NCBI GenBank assembly: GCA_026210745.1
Contig: CP110630.1
Location: 1,736,001-1,800,000 of the forward strand
DNA from: Exobasidium rhododendri
Taxonomy: Eukaryota; Basidiomycota; Exobasidiomycetes; Exobasidiales; Exobasidiaceae
Length of the DNA stretch: 64,000 nucleotides
Direction: 5' to 3'
Part shown: positions 43,501 through 55,100 of the stretch, piece by piece
Layout of the letters: each line of letters opens with the position of its first letter
Numbering within the stretch: position 1 is the first letter of the stretch
Made by a program: the position numbers and the translations under genes
Notes under the pieces: model-generated
Told to the model about the DNA's origin: nothing
The model's database searches: none
Seen by the model: only the letters and a program-made list of their open reading frames with translations

Positions 43501-45090
43501 ATAGCTTCCTTCTCCTAGCTTCTTCATGACCTCTAGCTGACTTCCGCTCAAGTCTGCATTTTGATCCTTGAATCCTTCACTAGTTTCTGCGATACTGACT
43601 TCTAGACCATCGTGCATCATCCCTGGTCCCAATCGATCTCCAATCTCAAAGATGTCCACCACAGGACGTTGGTCACCACAGCTCCCTCTTCGACTTAAAC
43701 AGAATTCATCAGTCAGGCTGTTCGATTGCATCATCATATCATCAGCAGATAAATCAATGTCCTCTTGCAAGCTTGCATCTTCTTCATCCTCAACACTCTC
43801 CAAGGCTTCATCCTGTCGATAGCTGCTGGCATCGCTAAGTTTTCTATTCTTCCTACTGGCCATTAGCTTCGCGATAAGTGATCGGCTATCTAGACTATCT
43901 CTGGCACTATTCGTTGAGTCCTCCTCATAAATTGAAGAATTAAAAGAGCCTAAGCTGGACAATCTCCTCCTTCCCGTCACTTTAGCATTTGCCGGTGTGT
44001 CGGATAGTTTAGTGCTTCCATCTTGTTCTGCCTTCTTATTCAATCCGATCAAGTCGGGACTCCTGCTGTGGCCACGTAGGCTCGGTGTCCTGACTCGGTC
44101 ATAGTGTGCAATCTTCGGTTTCAAGGCATGCATGCTGTTCTTGTCTCTGAGATGTGGTGGTCTGTATACTAAATAGCCCGGACCATTCGTGCGTAGAGAC
44201 GACACTGAATTAGATGGAGAGGCAACAAGGACCTGAGAAGTCCTGCGTGAGTGTGAGATTGGATGAGAGCCCGAGGAAAGTAAAGAGGACGAGGCAACTG
44301 AAACGGAAGAGTCTTGATCTCGGAGGGTTAGTGAAGCAAAGCTGTTTGGCGAAGGAGTAGAGTAGGAAGAGTTCTCTACAGTCGAAGGTGAGTTTGATCG
44401 AACCAATCCGTCATTGATCGAGAGATTCGACGGGAGAGGAGGACTCTTCGCCGTCGAGGACATTTGGGGCGAATTGATATTCGCAGGTTGAGGCGATCGC
44501 TTGGGTGAGTGTCGGGAGATTACATGATTAGCTGGTGACAGGCCTCGCATTTGCTGTCCTATAGGTGACTCTTCGTTCCTTCTGAGAAGTAAAGCCCTCG
44601 CTGCATTTAGCTCGCGAGATCCTGAATTCTCCCGCTGACGTTCTTCATTTGGCAAGGCAATGTGGTTCCAGCCCATCGAGTGCATCGCTCTGGAAGGAGT
44701 CCCTGGCAAGCTGGGAAGAGAACCAGTTGGGGTGAGAGCCCAATTGTCACTCCCGCCATAGGTGCTTGGGTGGGGTAGTGGCTTGCTCTGATCTATTTGA
44801 AGGGGATCTAAAGGAGCAGCTGGTCCCGTATCACTTTCTTGGGGAGTGTTCTTTCCCCTCCGATGTTGGACCTCTTCCGAATTCATTGACAGGGCCGTCG
44901 CACTGTTGCGATCTGTCGAATGGTGATTGAGCGACTTGGCAGAAGGGCCTTTACTCCTCCAGCTTTCCATCGAAGTGAGAGCTGTATCCTTTCCAGTGCT
45001 GTTGCTGTACTTTGCGGCCTTCTTTCCTTCTGGCTCCAAACGGGAGATCGAAGAGTTTGTCTTCCTCCAATCTAGCCTCTGATTCGCCAT
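40516..45090 (-). CDS. Ser/Thr protein kinase, Ran1/Ksp1/Vhs1-like, 1524 aa
   Basis: Intron-free. Residues 1-515 are disordered, Ser-rich (many SP sites). The kinase domain is at about 520-950: Gly loop KLGEGSYAVVYLVK, then a 75-residue insert before the VAIK-type lysine (HFALKCLCKRDL), αE/catalytic loop ISHRDIKPENF (about 758), DFG as LTDFGLAVAQEQ (about 811), and the activation segment GSKPYMSYEC that is typical of the yeast Sks1/Vhs1/Ksp1 and S. pombe Ran1/Pat1 group. Two further inserts interrupt the domain (an Asp/Asn-rich one before DFG). The C-terminal 570 residues are disordered with a basic patch (KRRKRGARKGR). Known relatives act in nutrient and TOR signalling or in the switch to meiosis. 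All catalytic residues are present, so it should be active. Confidence 0.88.
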   Translation of the reverse strand: MANQRLDWRKTNSSISRLEPEGKKAAKYSNSTGKDTALTSMESWRSKGPSAKSLNHHSTDRNSATALSMNSEEVQHRRGKNTPQESDTGPAAPLDPLQIDQSKPLPHPSTYGGSDNWALTPTGSLPSLPGTPSRAMHSMGWNHIALPNEERQRENSGSRELNAARALLLRRNEESPIGQQMRGLSPANHVISRHSPKRSPQPANINSPQMSSTAKSPPLPSNLSINDGLVRSNSPSTVENSSYSTPSPNSFASLTLRDQDSSVSVASSSLLSSGSHPISHSRRTSQVLVASPSNSVSSLRTNGPGYLVYRPPHLRDKNSMHALKPKIAHYDRVRTPSLRGHSRSPDLIGLNKKAEQDGSTKLSDTPANAKVTGRRRLSSLGSFNSSIYEEDSTNSARDSLDSRSLIAKLMASRKNRKLSDASSYRQDEALESVEDEEDASLQEDIDLSADDMMMQSNSLTDEFCLSRRGSCGDQRPVVDIFEIGDRLGPGMMHDGLEVSIAETSEGFKDQNADLSGSQLEVMKKLGEGSYAVVYLVKEVAKGAKATVSSNRENELVGGVRIPKSEGYHESEEGDETVQGSEGLYSTTLRASSTGRLASDGTAKGPEEEGVERETPHHFALKCLCKRDLSDEMLKVQRLEATIHQSIPQHPYIVTLYRVYETAEWLFLILEYCPGQDLYYWLEQAHDVTHLGAETPSGEVLGSSDSYYDGDLTTTEATPPSPSILASTESRYLLSTRRLKLISRMFQQMCLAVSFCHDRGISHRDIKPENFIVEDVRGLAMRQGDGDDDDDDYSGISNAANNNNNIKVKLTDFGLAVAQEQCIDFDCGSKPYMSYECHNNSTRWYDPKQSDIWSLGIVLLNLIFHRSPFLEPNAANCPSFANYVEDPIQFLVTAFRGLKWEAATFLAEKVFCDVSEGMDEQDGPKRSRITAKEFGDWAINLERTMTFLSFYDQVSITEEPGADEEITSPIWHSRSVSPSVATSSRASPATFNPPMTSIHQELKNMGIQQEEWENFGSLFPEGETGVDSEAVRSKSHVGLEGSPLAKKDSRSEEAASLVPDSLPSFKHRDKECSVGDATRAETNIEGDEEVEDADLDSSVPSPSVTTSNGNPKRRKRGARKGRTMTKQELKRSQSVENIPSSSSSSSATVQSLSLHPGMASLHTRDRTIRELAEASQTLAREMSRAKKNSHAVHLSPIINNVASESGRSPTLDTPPGIASTRYKNSNWKESPTIARPASVSAATAILSGGGAMRWDPAANRRDRTGDRKSALEDSGRTANMRPGFELPAPPIMATNWRERNESRDSITSGGSSTFSDVTSIYSTASAPAILAARRQQQSATSTFSSTSSSPSSPYSTNGVPPFKTANNRSTLAATSNLSTIEEKSAARLLSEKSLDASYLAGIFGGTVPQGGSRQRSKAVEPVQSSDASDAGNPDERVNSVVGNSSLQGGRSMTVNSVPTESGSTTPHPIGLHNASKTSIESIDEGATPRKKMLGKFLLGVKNYNKGVKAAPYDEASGVSSPRDIG

Positions 45091-45877
45091 TACTGGAGCA
45101 GTCCTTCCTTGAAAGGCTTCTCAATGATTAATGTAGGTAATCCAAGGAGATGAATGCTGTCTAGACACGCTGGCAAAGTGTACCTTCCAGATGTTGTCAA
45201 TGTCACCCAGACGGACATGAGACATGTGCTTTTCTGCAATGAGGAGGTGGGTTGTTCGTACGAAGCTTGGATCAGATCATTGTCGTTGCGTGTGAGAGTG
45301 TGAGGGAGGGTGGAAAGCTGCTGAGAACTCGTCGTAAGTGGCCAGAAGATATCCGAAGTTCGTGAGATCGAGAGCGGGAAATACTGCGCCTATAGACCAA
45401 CGCTGCTGCTGCACTGCAGGTGATGCCTTACTAGGAAAGTGTAGTCGTAACCAGTAGACAGCAGAAAAGAGAGGTTGGAGCTGAGAAAGAAAGTGAGAGG
45501 GAGGAAAGCGAAGCTGGTCCCAACTGGAGTGGAGCAAGAAGGCCGAAGCATCATCGTCTTTCTCTTACTTTGCCGTTAGCATCTTTCGGTTGTATTTTCC
45601 ACTTCAATTTCAATTTCAACTTCAGTGGAGCCGAAAAGCGTTGGCCTTTGACAGGCGGTCAAAGCATGAAAAGATGTAGATTTCCCATAGAAAAAAAGAG
45701 ATAGGAGGAAGCGCGCTATCTCATCTTTTCATTTATAAAATGCACGATCAGCGATAAAGCGCGATCAAGTCTACAAGATGGGGGGGGGACTGCAATTACA
45801 ATCCTTCATCTGAGAAGTGACCTCGAGGTCTGAAAGGAGCGGCCGCTGGCATGTGACGCATCCCCGTACTACCTAGA
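45091..45877. other. Intergenic, 0.8 kb, kinase promoter
   Basis: Upstream of the kinase start and downstream of the next minus-strand gene. It contains pyrimidine/purine-rich stretches and G9 near 45781-45789. The frame 45277-45537 is not called: no domain and low-complexity composition. Confidence 0.4.
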
Positions 45878-46390
45878 CTACTGCAGCGCTACTGCACGCC
45901 ATGATGGAGATGCAAGCAATGCAGAGCAAGGGATATTAATTGGCGCATCGATCGCGAAAGCAGAGTCGGTCGAAGATTCGCTGTTGCTCCTTTCACTGCC
46001 TTCCTCAACGCTACTGCAGAGGGTCTGCTGGCTGTCGTTGCTGCTGTCTGATTGAGTTCTTTCGTCTATTTGGCTATCGTCAAGGATGTAGAAAGCTGTC
46101 AGCTTATCTACAGAGAATCTAGATTGTGAAAAGCGTCTAATGTCGGATTCTTCTCCCACGTCTATCGGTGCTCTTTCGTGCGCTCTGTTTGGCGTCTCTC
46201 GAATCACCCGGCTACGCGCAGTGTCAACAAGAGCGCACTTCAAGGCCAAAGGTTGTGGCACAATAAACTTCTCGTGGCCACGAACGACTTTCTTTTGGTA
46301 TGCGGCACCTAAGAGCAAAGGTGTAGGTGGTGCTCTTCGTCGAGCAGCATCGAGAGCTGGCGAGCACTTTGGAAATGGGAAGAGATCCAT
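45878..46390 (-). CDS. Small hypothetical protein, 170 aa
   Basis: Start set at 46390 (MDLFPFPKCSPAL); the frame is open upstream but that part is Phe/Pro-rich and looks non-coding. Ordered segment KKVVRGHEKFIVPQPLALK, then SRFSVDKLTAFYILDDSQID, then a Ser/Glu tail. No known domain. The short length and Ser/Asp tail are typical of basidiomycete-specific small proteins. Confidence 0.5.
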   Translation of the reverse strand: MDLFPFPKCSPALDAARRRAPPTPLLLGAAYQKKVVRGHEKFIVPQPLALKCALVDTARSRVIRETPNRAHERAPIDVGEESDIRRFSQSRFSVDKLTAFYILDDSQIDERTQSDSSNDSQQTLCSSVEEGSERSNSESSTDSAFAIDAPINIPCSALLASPSWRAVALQ

Positions 46391-47056
46391 ATCTGCTGAT
46401 GTCTCAGCGTTTGTGCAAGGATTACTGAACGGACTGTGTGACTCTCCGAGTTGAATACGACCAGCGTATGAAACGAAGTGGGAGAAGTGGAAAAAGGGGA
46501 AAATAGAGAGGAGCCTCACAGAGATACTCAATGGGAGGGGAAAAAGAGGTGCGCAGAGAGGAGGGGAATTTTCATCTGTTCTCAAGAGGTGTTGATCTTT
46601 GCGACTTTCTATTTTCGTCGGCGCATCTCGACTCGATCACTGCAGAAATGCTGAGAATAAACTACATGGGGACTGGGCGTACGAGCGGTGAAACCTCTCC
46701 TCCAGCTCTATCCTTCCTTTGCTTTCACCTCCTCCCCTTTCCGCTGGATTCCTTCTCAGCTCAGAGGAACGTGGCAGACAGAGACGAGAATCTGACCGAA
46801 GAGCACCCACACCAGGAGCTACAAGACCGACCCTCGTCCGAGGTGGTGTCAAATGTCCCTACAATATAAAGCACTGACAACTCTCTCTCTACGCCTCGTA
46901 TATAGGTCAAATATTTTGTTATCAGCCGCCAAGGAGCGCGAGCAAGAGTGTATTTTAGCGTCCTTGTGATATTTTAGCTTTGCCATCTCTCTAGTCAGAG
47001 CAGGACAAAAATCCATCCAGGCTGTGTTGAGTGACTCTTTACTCCCTCCCCCAATC
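46391..47056. other. Divergent promoter region, 0.67 kb
   Basis: Two TATA-like elements face the VWA gene: ATATAAA at about 46864-46870 and GTATATA at about 46898-46904, 150-190 bases upstream of its ATG. No other feature is seen. Confidence 0.4.
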
Positions 47057-49158
47057 ATGGGTTTCAATCATAAGCTACTTCTCGCCGGGCTGGCTATTGG
47101 GATCAGCGCCTATGTGGCCTACAAGCTGAGCAAGAAGCATGAAAAGCAAAGAATCCAGGCCGGTCAACAGTATCAGTGGGCGCCTCCACAGGTTGGAGGC
47201 AGTAATAACCCACATCAATCTTGGGGCGCTGCATCCGCAACGCCGAACGTCAGTCCTGATCAAAGCACTTGCTGGACTGCTTTGAGAGACCCCCACTTCA
47301 TTGCCGATCTGTTGAGCAACTGTGTGACGGATCAACATCTCTATCCTTTCTACAATTATGACAAGATCAAGCAAATAGCGCAGCACATTGCTCATTCGGG
47401 TGCACTGTATGAATGCGCAGAAGCTTGGAAGCTTCCACCTAGCCTGGCCAAGGATCTTGTCAAACTGGCCCTTTTCGATGTCTCCTTCTTGCTCGACGAT
47501 AGTCTATCGATGAGAAGTGAAAATTCACTACGGATCGACTCTTTGAAGTCTATTCTGACACGGGCTGCAGATGCTGGAGCTAGGTGAGTAAATGTTGTGC
47601 ACCGTAGAAGGTGATGCTCAAGAAGAGTGACGGGAAGGAACGAAGTAGATTACCAGTGTCTTTTTTGTCGTTTATGCTATTGTACATATGTCCGATGATT
47701 GGCCCTTGGCTTCTCTTCTTGACTCTCTTCCCTGACTTCTAAGGCAGGACTTTGAGTGGTCCCTACCATTTTGGATGGCAAGAGACCACTTGGTGTGGTA
47801 ACGGTAGCCTGCTTCTTCATCATCGGCTAGAGTAACAAGACTCAAACACATCTTCAATTTAACTACAGGTTCGACCCGGATGGTATGGAAGTCAGCTGGA
47901 TCAATGGAATGCATCATAGCCCCTCTCGAATCCGCTCTGCTGCAGAGGCTTCAGAGCAGATTTCCAGGTGCCGCTTTGATGGTAAAGCCACACCTATGGG
48001 CCATGCGTTGGAGAATGTTCTTCAGACGAACGTCTTGTCGAGAACGGACAACCACAGAGCAGCCCTTCACAAGCCAGCCCTCATAATAATGATCACCGAT
48101 GGCAGACCTACCGGTGAGTGACAAAGAGAAAAAGCATAATGTATAAGGTGGTGCCTTGACCGTCGCCATGGTGAAAAACAAGAAGACTGACAGCATCAAC
48201 AACAACGCCAGGTCCTACTGAGCATGATGACAAGATGGTCAGAGTAATAAAGAATGCAAAGGATCGACTGGCGAGGACCCGATATGGAGAAAATGCTATC
48301 TCGTTATCTATATGTGCTGTGGGAAATGACGCAGAGGCTCAACGCTGGCTTGACTCGATTGATTCAAATCCAATGATAGGACATCTAGTGGACGTCACCT
48401 CGAACCTACAGACGGAAGCCAAGCAGATCAGAGCGTCTACTGGTATTGAACTTACGGAAGAGTTACATTGTCTGAAAGTCATGTTAGGCGGTATCGATAG
48501 CTCCTATGATGCCAGTGACGAAGGTACTCCATCCGGAGCCCGTCGTCGAGCTACTCGACAATCATCGATGAGCGTGAATAGATCAGCTTATGAAGTCTTT
48601 GAGACAGACAGATATCATTCTCACCGACAAGTGGCCTCACGATATGGTGTGGCAGGACCGGTCAAGCCACCGTTTGTCAGGGAAGCTGCTGCTGATCCCC
48701 ATCAGAACCAGCAGTGGGGTGCTCCTTCAGCTCCATCAGATTGGCCTCCTCAAGCACCCTACCAGCAACCGGCACCTTACCAGACGACTCCACCCAGCAA
48801 TCCAACAGTCTCCCCCTCTTCCACCTATGGCCATCAACCTCCCACCTCCTATTACGCCGACCAACAGCCTTCTTCCTATGGAGCTCCTCCCACAGCTCAA
48901 TCATCGTATCCACCGTCTCAACCGGCTTACATGAATCAACAGCAAAGTCAGTACCCCTACTCCCAAGCGCACATGCCAACACAGGACGCCTTTCCTCCAC
49001 CCTATCTCGGGCAAGGGGGCTCCAGCTACAACAATGCCGGCCCAGGTGGCTTCATGATGCCTACGGCGGAGCCAACTTCCGATGCCTACGGTGGCTATCC
49101 TACAAACCAGGATCGAAACGATCAAAACTATCAGTTTCCATCTGCCTTTCCTTCATAA
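47057..49158 (+). CDS. Membrane-anchored VWA-domain protein with Pro/Tyr/Gln-rich tail, 572 aa
   Basis: Three exons: 47057-47583, 47869-48113 and 48212-49158; phases sum to 573 codons. Start at 47057 (MGFNHKLLL) puts a signal-anchor at residues 5-22 (KLLLAGLAIGISAYVAYKL). A von Willebrand A fold starts at about residue 148: FDVSFLLDDSLSM supplies the DxSxS metal site, MHHSPSRIRSAAE resembles the second half of the first strand pair, and IIMITDGRPTG is the canonical TDG strand. The domain ends in ISLSICAVGNDAEAQRWLDS and GHLVDVTSN. The C-terminal 170 residues are Pro/Gln/Tyr-rich, disordered, similar to tails of copine-like or annexin-like fungal proteins. It probably sits on an intracellular membrane with the VWA domain in the cytosol and binds a partner through Mg2+. 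Partner unknown. Confidence 0.75.
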
Positions 49159-49543
49159 TGTCGTTTGTCCATTGAATGTCCCGCTCTGCATTCGTTCTGC
49201 TGCAATTCGAAATTAGTAACTGTATTCTTTCATTCGTGCGGCCGTGATTCGTCTAGGGAAGTAAAGGTAATTCTCGGCCACATTCAACCTGGGGGAGTGG
49301 AAGTGATTTTGGAGGGCGACAAGTTGACGCGTGTCATTTCTCCCGTTGTCCTTCTTTCAAAGTGCGACCAGAAATTCTTGAGAGGGCAGGTTGTATGCTG
49401 CTTCGATTGCCAAGGTCTTGAGCGTTTCTCTCACTGCACTTGCAACTATCACCCTTAGCCCCGTTAATTCGACAGCCAAGCCTGGCGCTATCAAACCGTC
49501 ACACAAGCTCAAAAACTGAGGACTGGTCAGATCAGGGCTGGTC
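49159..49543. other. Intergenic, promoter of SLY1
   Basis: 385 bases between two plus-strand genes. Nothing beyond the expected terminator and promoter functions is visible. Confidence 0.4.
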
Positions 49544-51754
49544 ATGACTTCGTCTAGTCCACAACAGACCCTTCGATCGGCTCAACTACAATCCTTACTA
49601 TCGATCCTCAACTTTAATAATCCCGTCTCCTCCTCTTCAACCACTCAAATCTACAATGGAACGGCAGCGAATGATTTGACATCTTCGGGGCCTAGTGTGT
49701 GGAAGGTGCTGATTCTTGACAAGGTCAGTCAGGAGATTTTGGCTACTAGTATGAGGGTACAGGATCTGAGGGATCAGGGAGTCACGCTTCACATGTGAGT
49801 GCACATCGTGAAACAAAGCTCGAGTTTTGATCGTTGAATGTCTCACCTCAATTGGTCTTTCTTCCTTCTTCTGCTCAGGCAACTGCATTCTGATCGACCC
49901 CCGCTACCTGATGTGCCCGCCATCTATTTCATTGAACCGACCAGCGACAACCTTCGAAGAGTAGCGGACGATTTGGTCAAGTCGGTGTATGAGACAGTCT
50001 ATCTCAACTTCACATCAACGTTACCGCGTTCGCTACTAGAAGAATTTGCTGCAAGGGTAGCGAAAGATGGGACTTCAGCGAGCGTCGCACAGGTGTATGA
50101 TCAGTATCTAGATTATATCGTCTTAGAACCAAATCTTTTCTCGCTCTTGCCCGGACCGACACATTCAACGTCAAATACACATAATGGAGCCTCTGCCAAT
50201 GGCTCAGCGACAACAAAGGAGGCAGACAGGATGTATACTACGTACGAGCGACTTAATGATCCAAAGTGCGGCCAACAAGAGATCGAGGAAGAGACTGATA
50301 GGATTGCAAAGGGCCTTTTCTCCAGCATGGCTACTCTGGGAGCTTTGCCAGTCATCCGATGTCCTCGTGGTAACGCGGCAGAAATGGTGGCTAGGAAGCT
50401 AGAGAGTAGGATACAGGAGCACATAGCGACTTCAAAGGGAGCTACGAATTTGTTCTCTGGAGGAGGAGGAAATGTCTGGTCGACGAATCGTCCACTCTTA
50501 ATTCTGTTAGATCGAAACATCGACCTGGTGCCTATGCTCTCGCACTCCTGGACGTACCAAGCTTTAGTGCACGACGTTCTAGAGATGAAGCTGAACAGAG
50601 TCACAGTGAATTTGACAGAAGATGGCAAGTCTCAGAAGCGGTCTTATGACCTGGACAGCAAAGACTACTTTTGGGCAAAGAATGCCAGTACGCCCTTTCC
50701 TCAAGTTGCCGAGGATATTGATAGTGAATTGAACCGATATCGAAGTGACGCAAACGAGATCACAAGTAAGACGGGAATTAGTAGCATGGACGATGTGGGA
50801 CAACTCGACCTCTCATCGAATGCTTCTCATCTCAAGGCTGCCATTACTGCTTTACCAGAGCTGACAGCAAGAAAGCAGACGATCGATACGCACATGAACA
50901 TTGCTACTTCCCTATTACAGGGCATCAAGACAAGGGGACTGGACACACTGTTCCAACTAGAGGAAGCCATCACTCGACAGAACAAGACGACGATCCTCGA
51001 TACGATCAAAGATCCAACGTTGGAGAATGCGGAAGACAAGCTTCGATTGTTTATCATTTATTACTTGTCTGCACCGGACAACGTGTTTGCGAGTCGGAGT
51101 GATCTCGAGGAATGTGAGAAGATCCTCAAAGAGCAAGGAGCAGACTTGAAAGCGTTGGAGTATGTCAAAAAGGTTCGAGAGTTGACGAGGATGACGATGC
51201 TTGCCAGTGCGCCTGCACCTCACCCATCTTCTGTGGGAGGCAGTGGTGGAGAACTCTTCCGAGGCTTCTCATCACTGAGCAGTCGTCTGACCGATAGACT
51301 GAAAGATAGCGGGCTTGACAATCTAGTCTCTGGCGTCAAGAACTTTCTACCAGCGCAGAAGGATCTGACAGTGACTCGATTGGTAGGCTCTGTCCTCGAC
51401 CCATCTTCTGCCTCCTCGCAAGCGCTGCAAGAGACGGAAAGCTGGCTCACATTGGATGTCCAAGGCCGACGAGGCGGTAGAGCAGGAGGCCAAGCAACGA
51501 ATCCCTCATCCACAACAACGCCGTCTGCATCGGCCTCGTCTGCGGGCAAGAAGGATGCAATCGTCTTCATGGTCGGTGGTGGAAGTTATGTCGAGTATAC
51601 GAATCTCCTAGAGTACAACTCGAGAATGACTGGCACACAAGTGCAACAACAAAACTCCCTTTCTGGGTCGGGCGGCAGAAGACTCATCTACGGCAGCACC
51701 GATATCCTGACACCGACTTCATTTGTAAAGGCGCTGAGTCACTTGGCCACCTGA
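49544..51754 (+). CDS. SLY1: SLY1-type Sec1/Munc18 protein, ER-Golgi traffic, 708 aa
   Basis: Two exons: 49544-49794 and 49879-51754, intron of 84 bases. The N-terminal part has [20 protein letters not shown] and, after the splice, [18 protein letters not shown], diagnostic of Sly1. The central region contains [20 protein letters not shown] and [19 protein letters not shown], the SM-family signature. Ser/Gly-rich inserts lie at about 115-130 and 500-580, and the last 60 residues carry [21 protein letters not shown], the conserved C-terminal strand. Yeast Sly1 is 666 aa. It binds the syntaxin Sed5 and drives SNARE assembly for ER-to-Golgi and intra-Golgi fusion; the gene is essential in yeast. 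Confidence 0.95.
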
Positions 51755-52106
51755 TGAGGCATTAAAATACTTACTAGCGTCCTCACTTGCCCGTTGGCGA
51801 TTTGATGTGAGGTTTAGGCGTGTCTGGTTGATTACTTTGTCCAGGGCAGTCTTGTGGCCGTTGCTTTCACTTCTCTCTGAGGCGGCTCTCCTGTATCTTT
51901 CCTTACCTGCGAGTGAGTATTTTTCGATGCGAGCAATGTCCTAAAATAGATCGTCATTGCAAAATCCAGTCGATAGATAGTCAAGTATGTACACTATGAG
52001 AGTGGTGGGAAGGGAGGCGGGTCGAGTGGTTCTCTGTATGAAAACAGGGAATATCAGACGATGGGTGGGGAGGAACGAGAGGCAGGGTCTGTGATCACAC
52101 TACCCC
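51755..52106. other. Convergent gap between SLY1 and NBR1
   Basis: 352 bases, tail to tail. Only 3' untranslated sequence is expected; no repeat or RNA gene seen. Confidence 0.45.
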
Positions 52107-55100
52107 TTACTCGTCATCGTCTTCCCCGTCGCTTGTGGGCTCAATGATCTCGTAGTCATCTTCGTCGTCGTTGTCGTCATCGCTGGAGGCAAAGGAGATG
52201 ACACTATCCGCTTCTTCCTCTCCTCCTTCCGTCGTCGTGCGAGTACTTGTGGGTGCGCCTCCTTCACTCACGCCGCCTACACTTTCTGGCGCTTTTGGCA
52301 ATTGAAAGAGGGAAGATCCTAGCGAGTGGTCACTGCCATCCTGTTGACTGCTGCCCCCCTCCACACCCCCTCCCTCGCCTGCAAGCACACTGGGGCCCTG
52401 GCCGCCTTTCTCGCCTCTGGCAGAGACGAAACTGCCTCCGTCGACTGATCCCGAGCCGTCTACAATGTGTACCTTGCACCAGAATTGCTGTCCGAATCGC
52501 CTTCCTTGAACGTTGCCAAAGCTGGGCAGCTCTAATCGAAAGTATACGCTCTGATCGCCTAGCTGTTCACCAGCTTCCAAGTCACTGACGGAGATCTCAA
52601 TGGCATGTTCCGGTGCCACACTCTGACGCAGTGTAGTCGACCATCTCCCGTTGTTCCATCCGTTGGTAGAGGATGTCATTCGGATGCAGGTAGAAGCAGG
52701 CCAGACCTTCGTGCCGGTATTCTTGACCTTCCACGTCTTTTCAAACTGCGAACCGGCAACGACCTTGGTTCCATCGGGCATGTTCACATCGCTCACCACT
52801 TGCATGCCGTATTCTTCCTTTTCGCTCTCGCCCTCTCCTTCCTCTTCTGGCGTCGTCAACGTCGTGGCCTTGATAGTCTTATCAGACGGCACAAGTTCAG
52901 CACCGGGCAGTTTCTGTGCTTCCGTCGTCAATGCAGCCAACTGCTCCTGCACATTACCCACAGAGTAGCGAGAGCCCTTGGCCGTTTTCTTGCTCTCCAC
53001 CTCGTAGACATTCTCATCGTCGGCACGCTCACTGCGCTTCATGGAGGTGACGACAGAGTGCTTGGCTTCTGGTGTAAGCGTGGGCAGTGAAACGACGTGG
53101 TCTCCTTTATTCTCCATCATGGGATCGTCCTCAAGAGTGCTCCTGCTCAACATCTTCGTGATGGGCAGCTCTTCTTCGCGGGGAAGTGCTTCCACCTTTC
53201 GGTGCACTCGATGGTGCTTCAAGTGTCGAAAAGTGCTGCGATTGTCCTCCCTTTCTTGCATCTCGCCGACAATCTCCTTGCCTTGCAGGGCAAAGTGTTC
53301 CACTCTCTTTGATTCGAAGGGCTTGTTAATCTTGAGGAAGATGTGATGATCACCGAAGTTGTGCAGTACACTAGGATCAGCTTCACAGTCTGCACACCAG
53401 TCAAAGTCCTCACATCCGATGCACTTGAATCGCGGTCCAGCGAGACTGCGGTCACAGCCGTCACAGATGATGTTGTAGTGTTGAGGCCACTCCTTCGGTC
53501 GTATGCTCCCGCGGATCACATTATTAGAAGTGATGGCCATGAGGTGATGACCAGGGTGAGCGACAGAAGCCGTCTCTCGACACTTGTCACAACAATCCCA
53601 ATCAGGACAATTGGCACACTTGTGTCTCGTACCCACAATGACGTGACTACAGATATTGCAGCAAGCATTGTGTAAAGTGTTCGCTCCTCTTTGTTGTTGC
53701 CCGACATTGGGAAGAGGAGCGGCTGTTGAGGCCTCCCTTGCTCCTACTGGTGCTTTCACCTCTTCCCTTTCCATCTCCGTTGCGAGGGTAGCATGGGCCT
53801 GAGAGGCGGGCAAGCTTTCAATCGACAACGTGCTTGCATCATCACCAAAATTGGCCAAGAGGGTCTGATTCAGATTGATCATGAAAGTAGAAAGCATCTG
53901 CTCAACTTTGCCGAGCACCACAGCTTTTTGGTCGACAGATACAGCTCTGCTTTGGAAGGCAGGGACAGCCGTCGTGTCTTTCGGCCCCTCTTCCACGTCC
54001 TTTGATGGAGTTACTTTGGTGGACGCTGAAGCGTGAGGAGGAGCCTTGAAGTTGGAGAGAGGACAGTAAGGTGGCTGTCCTAGGAACTGTCTCACTGGCT
54101 CGACTCGTTCCGAAGCTTGCTTGACAGCTTCGTAGAATCCATCGTGAAGAGTCTTGAATGATGTAGCTGAGCCAGCGTCCGACATTCGCACTGGCTGAGC
54201 ACGAACGAATTGATTAAATGCGCTGGTCGCTGGGGAGATTGCCACAAGGGGAGGGGCAGTCGATGCAGGTCGATGACCGAAAGCACTCTTGGCACCGAAA
54301 GCCAGAGGCTCCGATCGCTTCTCTGTGACCGGCACTGAGCTGGAGATTGCAGAGGCGACAGTCTGGCTAGCATCTTTAGCGGTCTCCTTGCCCTTGCGGA
54401 CGGTGGCTGGGAGAATGCGGAAGTTGACCCTCAACACCTTGTCTTTTTCGACAAAGGACAAAACCTTTTCTTCGAAACTAATCTTCGACTTTTGATTCTT
54501 GCTAGCATCCACTGCTTCACTGGCAGCTATAATACGCTGAAAGAATATCTCGACTTTGAACAGGTCTTTCTGCACCAGTCCATAACATTCAAGGATGCGT
54601 CGTTCAAAGTCTTTTCGGAATGCGCGGATGCACTGCGCAGTCAAGAGATCGGCAGTGAACTTATACACCGTGTCCTTTGTCAGGCTGGATGTATTCACCG
54701 ATCCTTGCGCCTTTTCTTGCAACTCCGATGCTTCAATGTGAAGGACCTTGGTCTGGATGCTTCTCTCGGGCTTGCCACTGATCGATCGAAAGTATGCGTG
54801 ACTGGGACTGGACATGTCGTTTTTGCCCCAGACTTCCACCTTGAGTGGCAAGGCGTCAGAGCGCGCACGATTAATGAAGCCCATAACGTTCACATTCTTT
54901 GAAAGAGGAACAGGTCCAATGTAAGCGGGAAACGACTTTGTCATGCTCTTGATGAAGACTTCAATGTTATCCGCTTGCACTAGCTGGATGAAGTTCAACT
55001 GACGGAGCGCAGCAGTCTTGACCTTCTTCACCAGTTGATCATAGGTAATTTCAGCGCTATTCTCCATCTGTAGTAGTCCCAATGGTGAAAACGAGCGTTC

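Noticed and set aside
45277-45537. 86-residue minus-strand frame in the kinase promoter
   Set aside because: Short, ends in His/Ser low complexity, no domain or splice support.
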